A stretch of DNA of 62,441 bases from Chitinophagales bacterium. GTDB lineage: Bacteria > Bacteroidota > Bacteroidia > Chitinophagales > JADIYW01. The position numbers and the translations under genes were made by a program. The notes beneath the pieces are model-generated. The model was not told where the DNA came from. It saw only the letters and a list, made by a program, of their open reading frames with translations, and ran no database searches. Positions 44,967 to 53,921 of the stretch are shown here, piece after piece. The stretch's first letter is position 1; each line of letters begins with the position of its first letter. Location: positions 1 through 62,441 of the forward strand of contig JAMLHH010000018.1 in the NCBI GenBank assembly GCA_023957215.1. Reading direction: 5' to 3'.

Positions 44967-44992
44967 AGTCTTGAATCTTGGCTCTTGGTTCT
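44967..44992 (-). repeat. Heptamer repeat, right arm of the S23 cassette
   Basis: On the minus strand it reads as three heptamers A[AGT][TC]CAAG plus flanks, matching the left arm at 24 of 26 positions. It starts 8 bases after the S23 stop codon and ends 18 bases before the thiolase ATG, so an extended hairpin would bring the FadB-type and thiolase genes together in the mRNA. Confidence 0.85.
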
Positions 44993-45010
44993 AACAAAAC
45001 AAACAACAAA

Positions 45011-46186
45011 ATGCAAGAAGCGTATATAGTAGCAGGTTATAGAACTGCGGTAGGAAAAGCCAAAAAAGGAGGCTTTAGATTTACTCGCCCGGATGATTTG
45101 GGGGCAGAAGTAATCAAACACCTTGTCAACTCTATTCCGGACTTTGACACCACATTGATAGATGATGTTATCTGTGGGAATGCTATACCGGAAGCCGAAC
45201 AAGGAATGCAAATCGGTCGTATGATAGTATTAAATGCCGGTTTGCCCAAAAAAGTAGCCGGTGTGACCGTCAATAGGTATTGTGCATCAGGTCTTGAAAC
45301 CATAGCGATGGCAACAGCAAAAATCCGTTGTGGCATGGCCGAATGTATCATCGCCGGTGGTGTAGAATCCATGTCTTTGATACCTATGACAGGTTGGAGG
45401 ACAGCTTTGAATTATGGTATCGCCAAAAACTATGCAGATTACTATTCTTCAATGGGACTGACTGCCGAGGCAGTGGCAAAAGAATACAATGTATCCCGTA
45501 CAGATCAAGATGAATTTTCAGTCAATTCGCATTTGAAAGCTATTGCAGCTATCGAGAGTGGAAAATTCAAAGAAGAAATAGTCCCAATCACAGTGGAAGA
45601 AGTCTATGTACAAGGAGATCAAAGAAAAACCCGTTCTAATGTAGTAGATACTGATGAAGGACCACGTGCCGGAACTACCGCTGAAGTATTAGGCAAATTG
45701 AGAGCAGTATTTGCTGCTAATGGTTCTGTTACTGCCGGAAATTCTTCTCAAACATCCGACGGAGCGGCTTTTGTGATGGTCATGTCTGAAAGATTGGTAA
45801 AAGAACTCAACCTGACACCAATAGCAAGATTGGTCAATAGTGCAGTAGTAGGTGTAGAACCAAGAGTAATGGGTATCGGTCCGGCTGCCGCCGTACCACA
45901 GGTATTAAAACAAGCCAATATGAGATTGGAAGACATTGATGTCATCGAATTAAATGAAGCTTTTGCTTCCCAATCCTTGGCAGTTATCAGAACTTTAGGT
46001 TTAAATCCTGAAATTGTCAATCCAAATGGTGGCGCCATTGCCTTAGGACACCCATTGGGCATGACAGGTTGCAAATTGACTATACAAACCATCCATGAAT
46101 TAAAACGTAGAAACAAAAAATACGGTATGGTGACAGCTTGCATTGGTGGCGGTCAAGGGATTGCAGGTATTATAGAAGTACTGTAA
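45011..46186 (+). CDS. fadA: Acetyl-CoA C-acyltransferase (thiolase)
   Basis: 391 residues from ATG 45011. A TTG at 44978 extends the frame but lies inside the right repeat arm. Thiolase residues are clear: nucleophile C91 in NRYCASGLETIAMA, H347 in GHPLGMTG and C377 in CIGGGQG. It cleaves 3-ketoacyl-CoA with CoA to acetyl-CoA and a shortened acyl-CoA, the last step of the beta-oxidation cycle. It follows the FadB/J-type gene with the S23 cassette between them and precedes an acyl-CoA dehydrogenase gene by 325 bases. Confidence 0.94.
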   Translation: MQEAYIVAGYRTAVGKAKKGGFRFTRPDDLGAEVIKHLVNSIPDFDTTLIDDVICGNAIPEAEQGMQIGRMIVLNAGLPKKVAGVTVNRYCASGLETIAMATAKIRCGMAECIIAGGVESMSLIPMTGWRTALNYGIAKNYADYYSSMGLTAEAVAKEYNVSRTDQDEFSVNSHLKAIAAIESGKFKEEIVPITVEEVYVQGDQRKTRSNVVDTDEGPRAGTTAEVLGKLRAVFAANGSVTAGNSSQTSDGAAFVMVMSERLVKELNLTPIARLVNSAVVGVEPRVMGIGPAAAVPQVLKQANMRLEDIDVIELNEAFASQSLAVIRTLGLNPEIVNPNGGAIALGHPLGMTGCKLTIQTIHELKRRNKKYGMVTACIGGGQGIAGIIEVL

Positions 46187-46244
46187 ATCAAGACTTAATA
46201 CTTATAGAGAGCTTGCAAAATTGAAACCCAAGCGCAAATTTATC

Positions 46245-46274
46245 TTGTAATTATATTAAGATTTCAGATATTTG
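46245..46274 (+). promoter_or_regulatory. Possible promoter for the second acyl-CoA dehydrogenase gene
   Basis: TTG (46245-46247), a 19-base spacer and GATATTTG (46267-46274), one base off TAnnTTTG. It would give a 234-nt leader before ATG 46512 containing a four-codon ORF (ATG 46300 to TAG 46314) and two heptamer-repeat blocks. Unusually long for this window, so the call is tentative. Confidence 0.35.
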
Positions 46275-46349
46275 CACCAAAATTTTAAATCAACAAGTTA
46301 TGAAAGTCGGGTAGGGATAGATGTAACATTTTTTGTATAAAAAAAGACG

Positions 46350-46377
46350 ATAGACCATTGACAATAGACCATCGCAC
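46350..46377 (+). repeat. Degenerate heptamer repeat in the long fad intergenic region
   Basis: Four tandem 7-mers beginning with AT (ATAGACC, ATTGACA, ATAGACC, ATCGCAC), with a direct 9-base repeat at 14-base spacing. It has the same period as the arms at 44.6 and 45.0 kb but different letters. The 325-base gap 46187-46511 otherwise holds only a weak promoter and another repeat block. Confidence 0.65.
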
Positions 46378-46417
46378 TTGGATGAATTAAGCAATTAAAA
46401 TTATTAGTAGCTTTTTC

Positions 46418-46450
46418 AGTCTTGCATCTTAGTTCTTGGTTCTTGATTCT
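46418..46450 (-). repeat. Third copy of the S23-cassette arm, without an S23 gene
   Basis: 46418-46443 matches the right arm (44967-44992) at 23 of 26 positions in the same orientation, and a fourth heptamer follows. All four heptamers are complementary to the left arm at about 24 of 28 positions, so this copy could pair with the left arm instead, enclosing both S23 and thiolase. Confidence 0.75.
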
Positions 46451-46511
46451 AAGACAAAACAAATCCACCCACCTGTAAGAAATAAGAATTATAAACTATC
46501 TAAAATTTAAA

Positions 46512-48287
46512 ATGGCAAAAGAATTATTAAAAGGAGGGGAATTCCTAATCAGAGATCAGGCGATAGAACAAATTTTTACGCCTGAAGAGTACACCGAAGA
46601 ACAAACGATGGTGCGCCAAATGGCTAGCGATTTCTTCGAGAAAGAAGTCATGGCAAGAGCACATGAAATTGAAAAACAGGAGCCGGGTTTGACCCCAAGT
46701 CTATTGGGAAGAGCCGGGGAGTTAGGTCTATTAAGTACAGCGATACCTGCCGTTTATGGTGGTATGGAACAAGATGTCATCACCGGATGTATTATTTGTG
46801 AAGAAGCAGGTCGTACCGGTTCTTTTGCTACTTCATTTGTATGTCAAATAGGTATTGGCACACTTCCCATCTTATATTTTGGCACCGAAGAACAAAGAAA
46901 AAAATATATGCCGGGCTTAGCTTCCGGTGCATTGAAAGCTTCATACTGTTTGACCGAACCGACTTCCGGCTCCGATGCACTGGGTGCTAAAACTACCGCT
47001 ACCTTGAGTGAAGATGGTAAAGAATGGATTTTAAACGGTCAAAAGATGTGGATCACCAATGCAGGTTTTGCAGATATTTATACAGTATTTGCCAAAATTG
47101 ACGGGAAAGATTTCACTGGATTTATTGTAGAAAAAGGAACTCCCGGCTTGACATTAGGTGCGGAAGAAGACAAAATGGGTATCAAAGGCTCTTCTACCAG
47201 ACAAGTTTTCTTTGAAAATTGCCGTATCCCTGTAGAAAATCTTTTGGGTGAAAGAGGTAAAGGTCATAAAATCGCTTTTAATATCTTAAATATCGGTCGT
47301 TACAAGTTAGGTGCTACTGCTTTGGGTGGCGCAAGAGAAGTTTTTAACGCATCTGTAAAATACGCTAACGAACGCCAACAGTTCAATACTCCTATCGGAC
47401 AATTTGGAGCCATCCAATATAAAATTTCTGAAATGGCGATTAAGATTTTCGCCTTGGAAGTTGCTACTTATCGTTGTGCTCAAGACATTGGAGAACAAGA
47501 ACAAGTATTCAAAGCTGCCGGCAAAGACTTATCAGATTCGCTTTTAGGTGCGGCTGAAGAATATGCTATTGAATGTGCTATCGTAAAGATTTTCGGCTCT
47601 GAAGTATTGGATTACTGTGTAGATGAAAATGTACAAATACACGGTGGCATGGGATTCTCTGAAGAATTAGGTGTCGCTAGAGCATATAGAGATTCCAGAA
47701 TCGCCCGTATCTATGAAGGTACAAATGAAATCAACAGAATGCTGGCCGTTAGTCAATTATTGAAAAATGCGATGTCCGGAAAATTAGACATCATGTCTGC
47801 TGCCGTAGCTGTATCTAAAGAATTAACTGCCATGCCGAATCTTTCTACACCGGAAGGTTCTTTTGGAATAGAAGAAAAAGCTCTTAAAAATGCTAAGAAA
47901 GCTATTTTATTGGTGGCTGGTGCCGCAGCTCAAAAACTAATGGCTAAATTAAAAGATGAACAAGAGATTATCATGAACGTAGCTGATATGTTGATAGATG
48001 TATATGTAGCAGAGTCTTTGCTTGCACGCGTGAAGAAGATCTATAATACCAAAGGTGAAGCAGAAGCAGGTGTTTATGTTGACATATTAAAAGTATTCTT
48101 CAATGATGCAGTACAAAGAATTGCTTATAATGGCCGTGAAGCGTTGATGGGCTTTGGGGAAGGTGATGAATTGTCTATGATGTTAGTAGGCTTAAAAAGA
48201 TATACTAAGTATCCAACTCTTAATACAAAAGAAGCAAGAAGACGAATCGCAAGAAAAGCTTTGGAAACAAATTCTTACAGTTTCTAA
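46512..48287 (+). CDS. Acyl-CoA dehydrogenase, long (ACAD9/VLCAD-like) form
   Basis: 591 residues, longer than the ~400 of typical enzymes. The N-terminal ~400 residues contain the normal fold: SYCLTEPTSGSDALGAKTTA for FAD/substrate binding and NVQIHGGMGFSEELGVARAYRDSRIARIYEGTNEINRML at the catalytic end. The extra ~170 residues after that (SKELTAMPNLSTPEGSFG..., LVAGAAAQKLMAKLKDEQEIIMNVADMLIDVYVAES) match the helical extension of very-long-chain dehydrogenases. It should start beta-oxidation of long acyl-CoA. Preceded by the repeat-filled gap and followed by a terminator. Confidence 0.94.
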   Translation: MAKELLKGGEFLIRDQAIEQIFTPEEYTEEQTMVRQMASDFFEKEVMARAHEIEKQEPGLTPSLLGRAGELGLLSTAIPAVYGGMEQDVITGCIICEEAGRTGSFATSFVCQIGIGTLPILYFGTEEQRKKYMPGLASGALKASYCLTEPTSGSDALGAKTTATLSEDGKEWILNGQKMWITNAGFADIYTVFAKIDGKDFTGFIVEKGTPGLTLGAEEDKMGIKGSSTRQVFFENCRIPVENLLGERGKGHKIAFNILNIGRYKLGATALGGAREVFNASVKYANERQQFNTPIGQFGAIQYKISEMAIKIFALEVATYRCAQDIGEQEQVFKAAGKDLSDSLLGAAEEYAIECAIVKIFGSEVLDYCVDENVQIHGGMGFSEELGVARAYRDSRIARIYEGTNEINRMLAVSQLLKNAMSGKLDIMSAAVAVSKELTAMPNLSTPEGSFGIEEKALKNAKKAILLVAGAAAQKLMAKLKDEQEIIMNVADMLIDVYVAESLLARVKKIYNTKGEAEAGVYVDILKVFFNDAVQRIAYNGREALMGFGEGDELSMMLVGLKRYTKYPTLNTKEARRRIARKALETNSYSF

Positions 48288-48309
48288 AATTATTTTTTAA
48301 TACAAATTT

Positions 48310-48339
48310 AAAAAGGCTATCCTTGCGGATAGCCTTTTT
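48310..48339 (+). terminator. Intrinsic terminator of the fad operon
   Basis: AAAAAGGCTATCC pairs with GGATAGCCTTTTT around a TTGC loop, a 13-bp stem whose 3' arm supplies the T run. It is 22 bases after the dehydrogenase stop. Confidence 0.9.
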
Positions 48340-48423
48340 ATTATGAATCCTTTGATTGATTGTGAACCACTTTTATTTATAACCTATCTGACATGAATTT
48401 ATTTTTAAAAACTGTCCCTATTT

Positions 48424-49314
48424 TTATTTAAATCTCGGATGATACAAACTCATAGAATTTCTCAGATATTCTTGGTTCAAATGTGTATAAATTTCGGTAG
48501 TAGTGATAGAAGCATGTCCGAGCATCATTTGTACAGCTCGCAAATCAGCTCCTCCCTCAATCAAATGTGTAGCAAACGAATGTCTGAAAGTATGTGGGCT
48601 AATCTTTTTTTGTATGCCTGCTTTTTCAGCTAATTCTTTTATAATCAAAAAAATCATCACCCTTGAAATAGGTTTTCCTCGCCTATTTAAAAATAAAATA
48701 TCATCATATTGAAAAAGCTTATGCCACTGTGGTCTGATATAATCTTGATACATCTCTATGCTTTTTAGCGCAGAGTGTCCTATCGGAATAAGTCGCTCTT
48801 TATTTCCTTTACCAACTACTCTGATAATACCTTCTTCTTTATAGATATTTGAAATTTGCAGACCTGCCAATTCTGAGACCCTCAATCCACAACTGTACAA
48901 CACTTCAACAATAGCTTTATTTCTCACCTGCTCAGGAATAGATAAGTCAAGAGAAAAAATCATGGCATCTATCTCTTCGACCGAAAGTACAGCCGGTAGT
49001 TTTCTCATCAGCTTGGGTGCATCAATTAAATCCACTGGTGAAGCTTCGACATACTCCTCTATCTGTAAGAAGTTAAAAAAAGACCTCAAGCCGGATAAAA
49101 TCCTCGCCTGACTTGTTGCTCCTATCCCTAAATCATAAAGTTGTGCCAACAGGTAATTGATATCTTTTGTACTTATGCTTTGCGGTTCTTTGTCTGAAAA
49201 TAATTTTTCAAGTAAGTTGACATCATGCAGATAAGCTTCAATAGAATTTTGTGACAAACCTTTTTCAGTTATCAAATAGTAACGATATTGGTGAATAAGC
49301 TCTTCCCAGTTCAA
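48424..49314 (-). CDS. xerD: Tyrosine recombinase XerD
   Basis: 296 residues. The N-terminal core-binding SAM-like domain spans ~1-90. The catalytic residues of tyrosine recombinases are all present: R145 (SCGLRVSEL), K169 (VVGKGNKERLIP), H241 and R244 (HTFRHSFATH), H267 (MLGHASITTTEIY) and the nucleophile Y276. Length and TTTEIYTH ending are those of the housekeeping XerD that resolves chromosome dimers at dif with XerC; no element ends or integron features surround it. The promoter is not evident (CAAAGGTT is one base off). Confidence 0.93.
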   Translation of the reverse strand: MNWEELIHQYRYYLITEKGLSQNSIEAYLHDVNLLEKLFSDKEPQSISTKDINYLLAQLYDLGIGATSQARILSGLRSFFNFLQIEEYVEASPVDLIDAPKLMRKLPAVLSVEEIDAMIFSLDLSIPEQVRNKAIVEVLYSCGLRVSELAGLQISNIYKEEGIIRVVGKGNKERLIPIGHSALKSIEMYQDYIRPQWHKLFQYDDILFLNRRGKPISRVMIFLIIKELAEKAGIQKKISPHTFRHSFATHLIEGGADLRAVQMMLGHASITTTEIYTHLNQEYLRNSMSLYHPRFK

Positions 49315-49362
49315 TAGCTCAAAGGTTTAATCATTTTTCAATATAGTCTAAAAAGTTTACTT

Positions 49363-50148
49363 TCAGATTTTAAAATCTATTTCTTTCATGACACCCATTC
49401 CAAAAAGTGCAAAATCATACTTGACAGGATCTTCCTTGTCAAAGGTTTTCAAATTTTGTGTCAATTCCAATACTGCCAACCAATCCGTTTGCTTTCGGGC
49501 AATAAGTCCCAATTTTCTCGCATTTCTATCCACATGCACATCCAATGGACACAATAGTTGAGAAGGCTGAATTTGATTCCAAATACCAAAATCTATATCT
49601 GTATCATCCTTTCTTACCATCCATCTCAAATACATATTTAATTTTTTACAGGCAGATTTTCTGATGGGGGTTGCTATATGTTTTTTTGTCCTATCAGCAG
49701 TCGTTTTCAATGACATTACATAGTGGTGAAATCCTATCAGAGCAGGACCTACATGTTCATCTTTTTTATCCAAAAACTTAGAAAAAGCCGTTTCTAAACT
49801 TTCATGCGTTTGATAATGATATTTCAAAAAAGCAATCATACCCAATAAATCCGTGCTATTAAAAGTTCGGTGGACAAAGGTTTCAAAAGGTATCAAATCT
49901 TTATCTGTATGATTCAAAATAAAATCATAAGGACTTCCATCCATCAGCCCAATCAACTTTTTACAATTTAGGATAATTGCTTTTCTTTGTCCCCAAGCTA
50001 AAATGGAAGCAAAAAATCCCATGATTTCAATATCCTGTTTTTTTGTAAAAAGATGTGGAATAGAAATAGGATCATCTTCCACAAATGAATGAACATGGCA
50101 TTTCTCATAATAGAAATCCAATATTTGACTTATTTCTTTCTTCCTCAT
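49363..50148 (-). CDS. TIGR02757 / DUF2400 family protein
   Basis: 261 residues of a conserved Bacteroidota/epsilon-proteobacterial family. Helical throughout, with family-like stretches PISIPHLFTKKQDIEIMGFFASILAWGQRKAIILNC, GFHHYVMSLKTTADRTKKHIATP, CKKLNMYLRWMVRKDDTDID and LCPLDVHVDRNARKLGLI. The fold resembles helix-hairpin-helix DNA glycosylases, but the function is not established. It is separated from xerD by 48 bases on the same strand. Confidence 0.87.
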   Translation of the reverse strand: MRKKEISQILDFYYEKCHVHSFVEDDPISIPHLFTKKQDIEIMGFFASILAWGQRKAIILNCKKLIGLMDGSPYDFILNHTDKDLIPFETFVHRTFNSTDLLGMIAFLKYHYQTHESLETAFSKFLDKKDEHVGPALIGFHHYVMSLKTTADRTKKHIATPIRKSACKKLNMYLRWMVRKDDTDIDFGIWNQIQPSQLLCPLDVHVDRNARKLGLIARKQTDWLAVLELTQNLKTFDKEDPVKYDFALFGMGVMKEIDFKI

Positions 50149-50258
50149 CTTAGATCAATCACAAAAAAACTATTCATACCCGACAAAACAACAAGATAAG
50201 CTTATATATTTTTTTTAGCTTAGTCGAAGTTTTACATTTTACAAAATAAATAGATTAG

Positions 50259-51797
50259 ATGTCACCTATCATCATTATACTTTGCATACTTGCCTATCTC
50301 GGAATATTAGTGATTGTTTCAAAAATAGTATCTAAAGATGCCGATAATGAAACCTATTTTATCGGTAACAGAAAATCACCTTGGTATCTTTTAGCATTTG
50401 GCTTGATTGCAGAATCTTTATCGGGTGTCACTTTTATATCTGTCCCGGGCGCAGTAGGTACAAGCTATTTTAGCTATTTGCAATTGGTTTTGGGTTATTT
50501 CTTTGGATATATGGTCATATCCTATATTCTACTCCCGATTTATTACAGAATGCAATTAACCAGCATTTATGTCTATTTGAGAGAACGTTTTGGCACAACT
50601 TCACAAAGGACGGGATCTTTCTTTTTTCTACTTTCGAGGCTTTTCGGGGCGGCAGCCAGATTGTACTTGGCAGCCATCGTTTTACAGACGTTTTTATTTG
50701 ACCAATTGGGGATTCCTTTTTGGGTTTCTGTCAGTATCATCATCGCTTTGATGTTAGCTTATACCATCAAAGGTGGAATCAGAGCCTTGGTTTATACCGA
50801 TATCATACAGGCTGCATTTCTACTATTGGGAGTCATACTCACTATTTTATTTGTTATTAAAGACTTGAATCTGGGCATTTTGGAAATGATAAAGGTGATT
50901 TATGAAAGTGATTACAGCACTACCTTTTTCTGGAATATCAATGAGTCTAATTACTTCTGGAAACAACTCTTAGGCGGTATGTTTATCGCTATTGCCATGA
51001 CAGGATTGGATCAAAATATGATGCAGAAAAGTTTGAGTTGCCCTAATCTGAAAGATGCACAGAAAAATATGAATTCATTTAGTGTGATTGTCATTTTTGT
51101 CAACCTTCTATTCTTGGCATTGGGAGCTTTGTTGTATATGTTTTCTGAAAAACATCATATCAATATCCCTACAATGACAGACCAATTATATCCGATTTTG
51201 GCATTTGAGCATCTCGGCATTTGGGCAGGCTTGGTATTTACCATCGGATTGTCAGCAGCCTCATTTTCAAGTGCCGATTCCGTATTGACGGCATTGACAA
51301 CTTCTTTTTACATTGATTTTCTCAAAAAAGAGGGGGATGATGAAAGTGCTCTACACAAGAAAAGATATATACTACATATTTTCTTTGCGGTATTATTACT
51401 TTTAATCATTTTGGGAATTAAATCTATGAATAATATGGCAGTCATAGATTTGGTGTTTTTATTAGCAGGATATACTTACGGCCCTTTGTTGGGATTGTTT
51501 TTCGTCGGGATTTTTACAAAAGTTTCATTACGGGAAAAATGGGTGCCGATAGTAGCACTCTTGACACCTTTCATAGGTCATACGATTAAAACTTTTTTAT
51601 ACCAACCGGCGCTCACCAATATAATGATTGAAGGAAAATCAAACTTTTACACTCATTTTTTGTACCATATAGGACAATGGTTTACACAATTGACCCATTT
51701 ACCTTTAGAATATAAAATAGGTAACGAGCTAATTTTAATCAACGGAATCATTGCCACACTCTTTTTATTACTCATTTCTAAAAAAGAAAAAGTTTAA
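50259..51797 (+). CDS. Sodium:solute symporter family protein
   Basis: 512 residues with about 13 hydrophobic segments in the SSS (LeuT-like) arrangement. Family markers include IGNRKSPWYLLAFGLIAESLSGVTFISVPG near the N-terminus (unwound TM1), YLRERFGTTSQRTGSFFFLLSRLFG, and the GLSAASFSSADSVLTALTTSF segment with paired serines near the Na+ site. It imports an organic solute, which cannot be identified, by Na+ symport. The LOG-family gene starts immediately after the stop codon. Confidence 0.92.
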   Translation: MSPIIIILCILAYLGILVIVSKIVSKDADNETYFIGNRKSPWYLLAFGLIAESLSGVTFISVPGAVGTSYFSYLQLVLGYFFGYMVISYILLPIYYRMQLTSIYVYLRERFGTTSQRTGSFFFLLSRLFGAAARLYLAAIVLQTFLFDQLGIPFWVSVSIIIALMLAYTIKGGIRALVYTDIIQAAFLLLGVILTILFVIKDLNLGILEMIKVIYESDYSTTFFWNINESNYFWKQLLGGMFIAIAMTGLDQNMMQKSLSCPNLKDAQKNMNSFSVIVIFVNLLFLALGALLYMFSEKHHINIPTMTDQLYPILAFEHLGIWAGLVFTIGLSAASFSSADSVLTALTTSFYIDFLKKEGDDESALHKKRYILHIFFAVLLLLIILGIKSMNNMAVIDLVFLLAGYTYGPLLGLFFVGIFTKVSLREKWVPIVALLTPFIGHTIKTFLYQPALTNIMIEGKSNFYTHFLYHIGQWFTQLTHLPLEYKIGNELILINGIIATLFLLLISKKEKV

Positions 51798-52523
51798 ATG
51801 GAAAAGAAAAGAACATCAGAATATAAGCTAAAGAAACCTTATAAAGAACGCCCTTGGACTCAAATCAATGCCCACAACAGTTGGGCTATTTTTAAGATCA
51901 TGGCCGAATTTGTCGATGCGTACGAAAAGATGAACCGTATAGGACCCTGTATTTCTATTTTTGGCTCAGCAAGAACAAAGCCGACTTCCAATCATTATAA
52001 AAATGCGACAAAAATGGCGCGCAGGATTGTGGAAGAAGGTTATGGCGTGATTACCGGTGGCGGTCCGGGCATCATGGAGGCTGCTAACAAAGGAGCTAAA
52101 CTCGCCGGGGGCAGATCCGTCGGTCTCAACATAGATTTGCCTTTTGAGCAGACGCACAATCCTTATATTGATGCAGACAAGCTAATAGAGTTTCATTACT
52201 TCTTTGTCAGAAAAGTGGCCTTGGTGAAATATGCGCAAGCCTTCATCTTTTTCCCGGGCGGTTTTGGCACGATGGATGAAGTATTTGAAGTCTTGACTTT
52301 GGTACAAACCAAAAAAGCAGACAGAATTCCCCTTGTATTTTTCGGCAAAAGGTATTGGAAAGGTCTGCTGAAATGGATAGAATGCAATATGATGGAACAC
52401 TACGGATATATCAATACAGCCGATATAGATTTATTTATTCTCACTGATGACATAGAAGAAGCTATTACTTATATCAATCATTTTTACGATCAGAGAGAAA
52501 ACATTATCTCACCCAATTTCTAA
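51798..52523 (+). CDS. LOG family / TIGR00730 Rossmann-fold protein
   Basis: 241 residues. The two diagnostic motifs are GVITGGGPGIMEAANKGA and FFPGGFGTMDEVFEVLTLVQT. Members include cytokinin riboside 5'-monophosphate phosphoribohydrolases, which release the base from an N6-modified AMP; bacterial proteins of this subgroup are often called decarboxylase-like by older annotation, and many are nucleotide 5'-monophosphate nucleosidases. It starts directly after the symporter stop, so the two are translated from one mRNA. Converges with glyA. Confidence 0.9.
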   Translation: MEKKRTSEYKLKKPYKERPWTQINAHNSWAIFKIMAEFVDAYEKMNRIGPCISIFGSARTKPTSNHYKNATKMARRIVEEGYGVITGGGPGIMEAANKGAKLAGGRSVGLNIDLPFEQTHNPYIDADKLIEFHYFFVRKVALVKYAQAFIFFPGGFGTMDEVFEVLTLVQTKKADRIPLVFFGKRYWKGLLKWIECNMMEHYGYINTADIDLFILTDDIEEAITYINHFYDQRENIISPNF

Positions 52524-52540
52524 CTACACTTTCACTACAA

Positions 52541-53809
52541 TTAGTACAACTGAAAACTTTGCATTTTGTTATGTACTTTAGCTTTGATATCATTGATAAG
52601 TTGAGTGTCGGTATGATGAGTAATAACAGCATCTATCCACTCTGCTGCTTCAATGCAATCTGCCTCTTTAAAACCTCTTGTAGTAATGGCAGGAGTACCA
52701 ATACGCAAACCTGAAGTTACCATCGGCGGCTTTTGATCAAAAGGCACCATATTTTTATTGACAGTAATTTCCGCCAAACCTAAAGCTTTTTCCGCATCCG
52801 CACCGGTCACCTCTTTGTTACTCAAATCTATGAGCATTAAATGATTATCCGTTCCGCCTGAAATGACATGATAACCTTTCGATAAGAAGACCTCTACCAT
52901 CGCTTTTGCATTTGCCATGATTTGGTCGGTATAAACATCAAACTCATCTGACAAAGCTTCTTGGAAAGCTATCGCCTTAGCGGCAATGACATGTTCCAAA
53001 GGACCGCCTTGCATCCCCGGGAAAACACCCGAATTGATGATAGAAGACATTTTACGTACAGTTCCTTTGGCGGTAGTTTTTCCCATCGGATTATCATAAT
53101 CTTTACCTATCATAATGACGCCTCCACGAGGCCCTCTCAACGTTTTGTGGGTAGTAGAAGTCACAATATGACAATAAAGCATTGGATCATTGAGTTTCTT
53201 TTTGGCTATCAAAGCAGCTGGATGCGCAATATCAGCCATCAATACCGCTCCTACCTCATCAGCAATTTCACGGAATCGTTTATAATCCCAATCTCTTGCA
53301 TAGGCAGATGCGCCACAAACTATCAATTTAGGTTTTGTTTCTTTGGCAATAGCTTCTACCTTGTCCATATCGATGAGTCCGGTTTCTCTTTCCACGCCAT
53401 AGAAAACAGGATTGTAAATAATACCCGAAAAGTTCACTTTTGACCCATGTGACAAGTGACCACCATGTGAAAGATTAAAACCCAAAACCGTATCTCCCGG
53501 ATTTAAGACCGAAAGGAAGACGGATGCATTGGCTTGGGCACCCGAATGTGGTTGTACATTGGCATACTCTGCGCCAAAAAGTTCGCAAAGTCTGTCAATG
53601 GCCAATTGCTCGATTTCATCTACAAACTGACAACCGCCATAATATCTTTTACCCGGATAACCTTCTGCATATTTATTTGTCAGGCAACTTCCCATTGCAT
53701 CTATTACTTGCTTGCTGGTAAAATTTTCTGAAGCAATCAGTTCAATACCATTGCGTTGACGCTCTAATTCTTTTCCAATTAAATCAAATATGATACTGTC
53801 TCTTTTCAT
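52541..53809 (-). CDS. glyA: Serine hydroxymethyltransferase
   Basis: 422 residues. PLP-dependent interconversion of serine and glycine with tetrahydrofolate, the main source of one-carbon units. The PLP lysine is K222 in [13 protein letters not shown]; the N-terminal [38 protein letters not shown] block and [11 protein letters not shown] are fully conserved. A single-gene unit whose 3' end faces the LOG gene with a 17-base gap. The upstream TATCTTTA is one base off the -7 consensus. Confidence 0.97.
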   Translation of the reverse strand: MKRDSIIFDLIGKELERQRNGIELIASENFTSKQVIDAMGSCLTNKYAEGYPGKRYYGGCQFVDEIEQLAIDRLCELFGAEYANVQPHSGAQANASVFLSVLNPGDTVLGFNLSHGGHLSHGSKVNFSGIIYNPVFYGVERETGLIDMDKVEAIAKETKPKLIVCGASAYARDWDYKRFREIADEVGAVLMADIAHPAALIAKKKLNDPMLYCHIVTSTTHKTLRGPRGGVIMIGKDYDNPMGKTTAKGTVRKMSSIINSGVFPGMQGGPLEHVIAAKAIAFQEALSDEFDVYTDQIMANAKAMVEVFLSKGYHVISGGTDNHLMLIDLSNKEVTGADAEKALGLAEITVNKNMVPFDQKPPMVTSGLRIGTPAITTRGFKEADCIEAAEWIDAVITHHTDTQLINDIKAKVHNKMQSFQLY

Positions 53810-53921
53810 CTTTTCAAAACTTGGTATAAAGATACTACTTTAGTTTTTAAAGGATTCTTAAAATGGACAAATCGTTTTAATTGGACATTAATTATTATCT
53901 TAGATTTCAGATTTATCAATT

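Noticed and set aside
44978..45010. Earlier TTG start for the thiolase
   Set aside because: The codons from 44978 lie in the repeat arm; MQEAYIVAGYRTAVG from 45011 is the standard thiolase N-terminus.
44564..46450. Repeats near the S23 gene as a CRISPR array or diversity-generating retroelement
   Set aside because: The repeat unit is only 7 bases, spacers are absent, no Cas genes are present, and there is no reverse transcriptase or template/variable repeat pair although Avd-like proteins share the S23 fold.
48424..49314. Tyrosine recombinase as an integrase of a mobile island
   Set aside because: Length and motifs are those of housekeeping XerD, and no att repeats, tRNA or phage/conjugation genes are adjacent.
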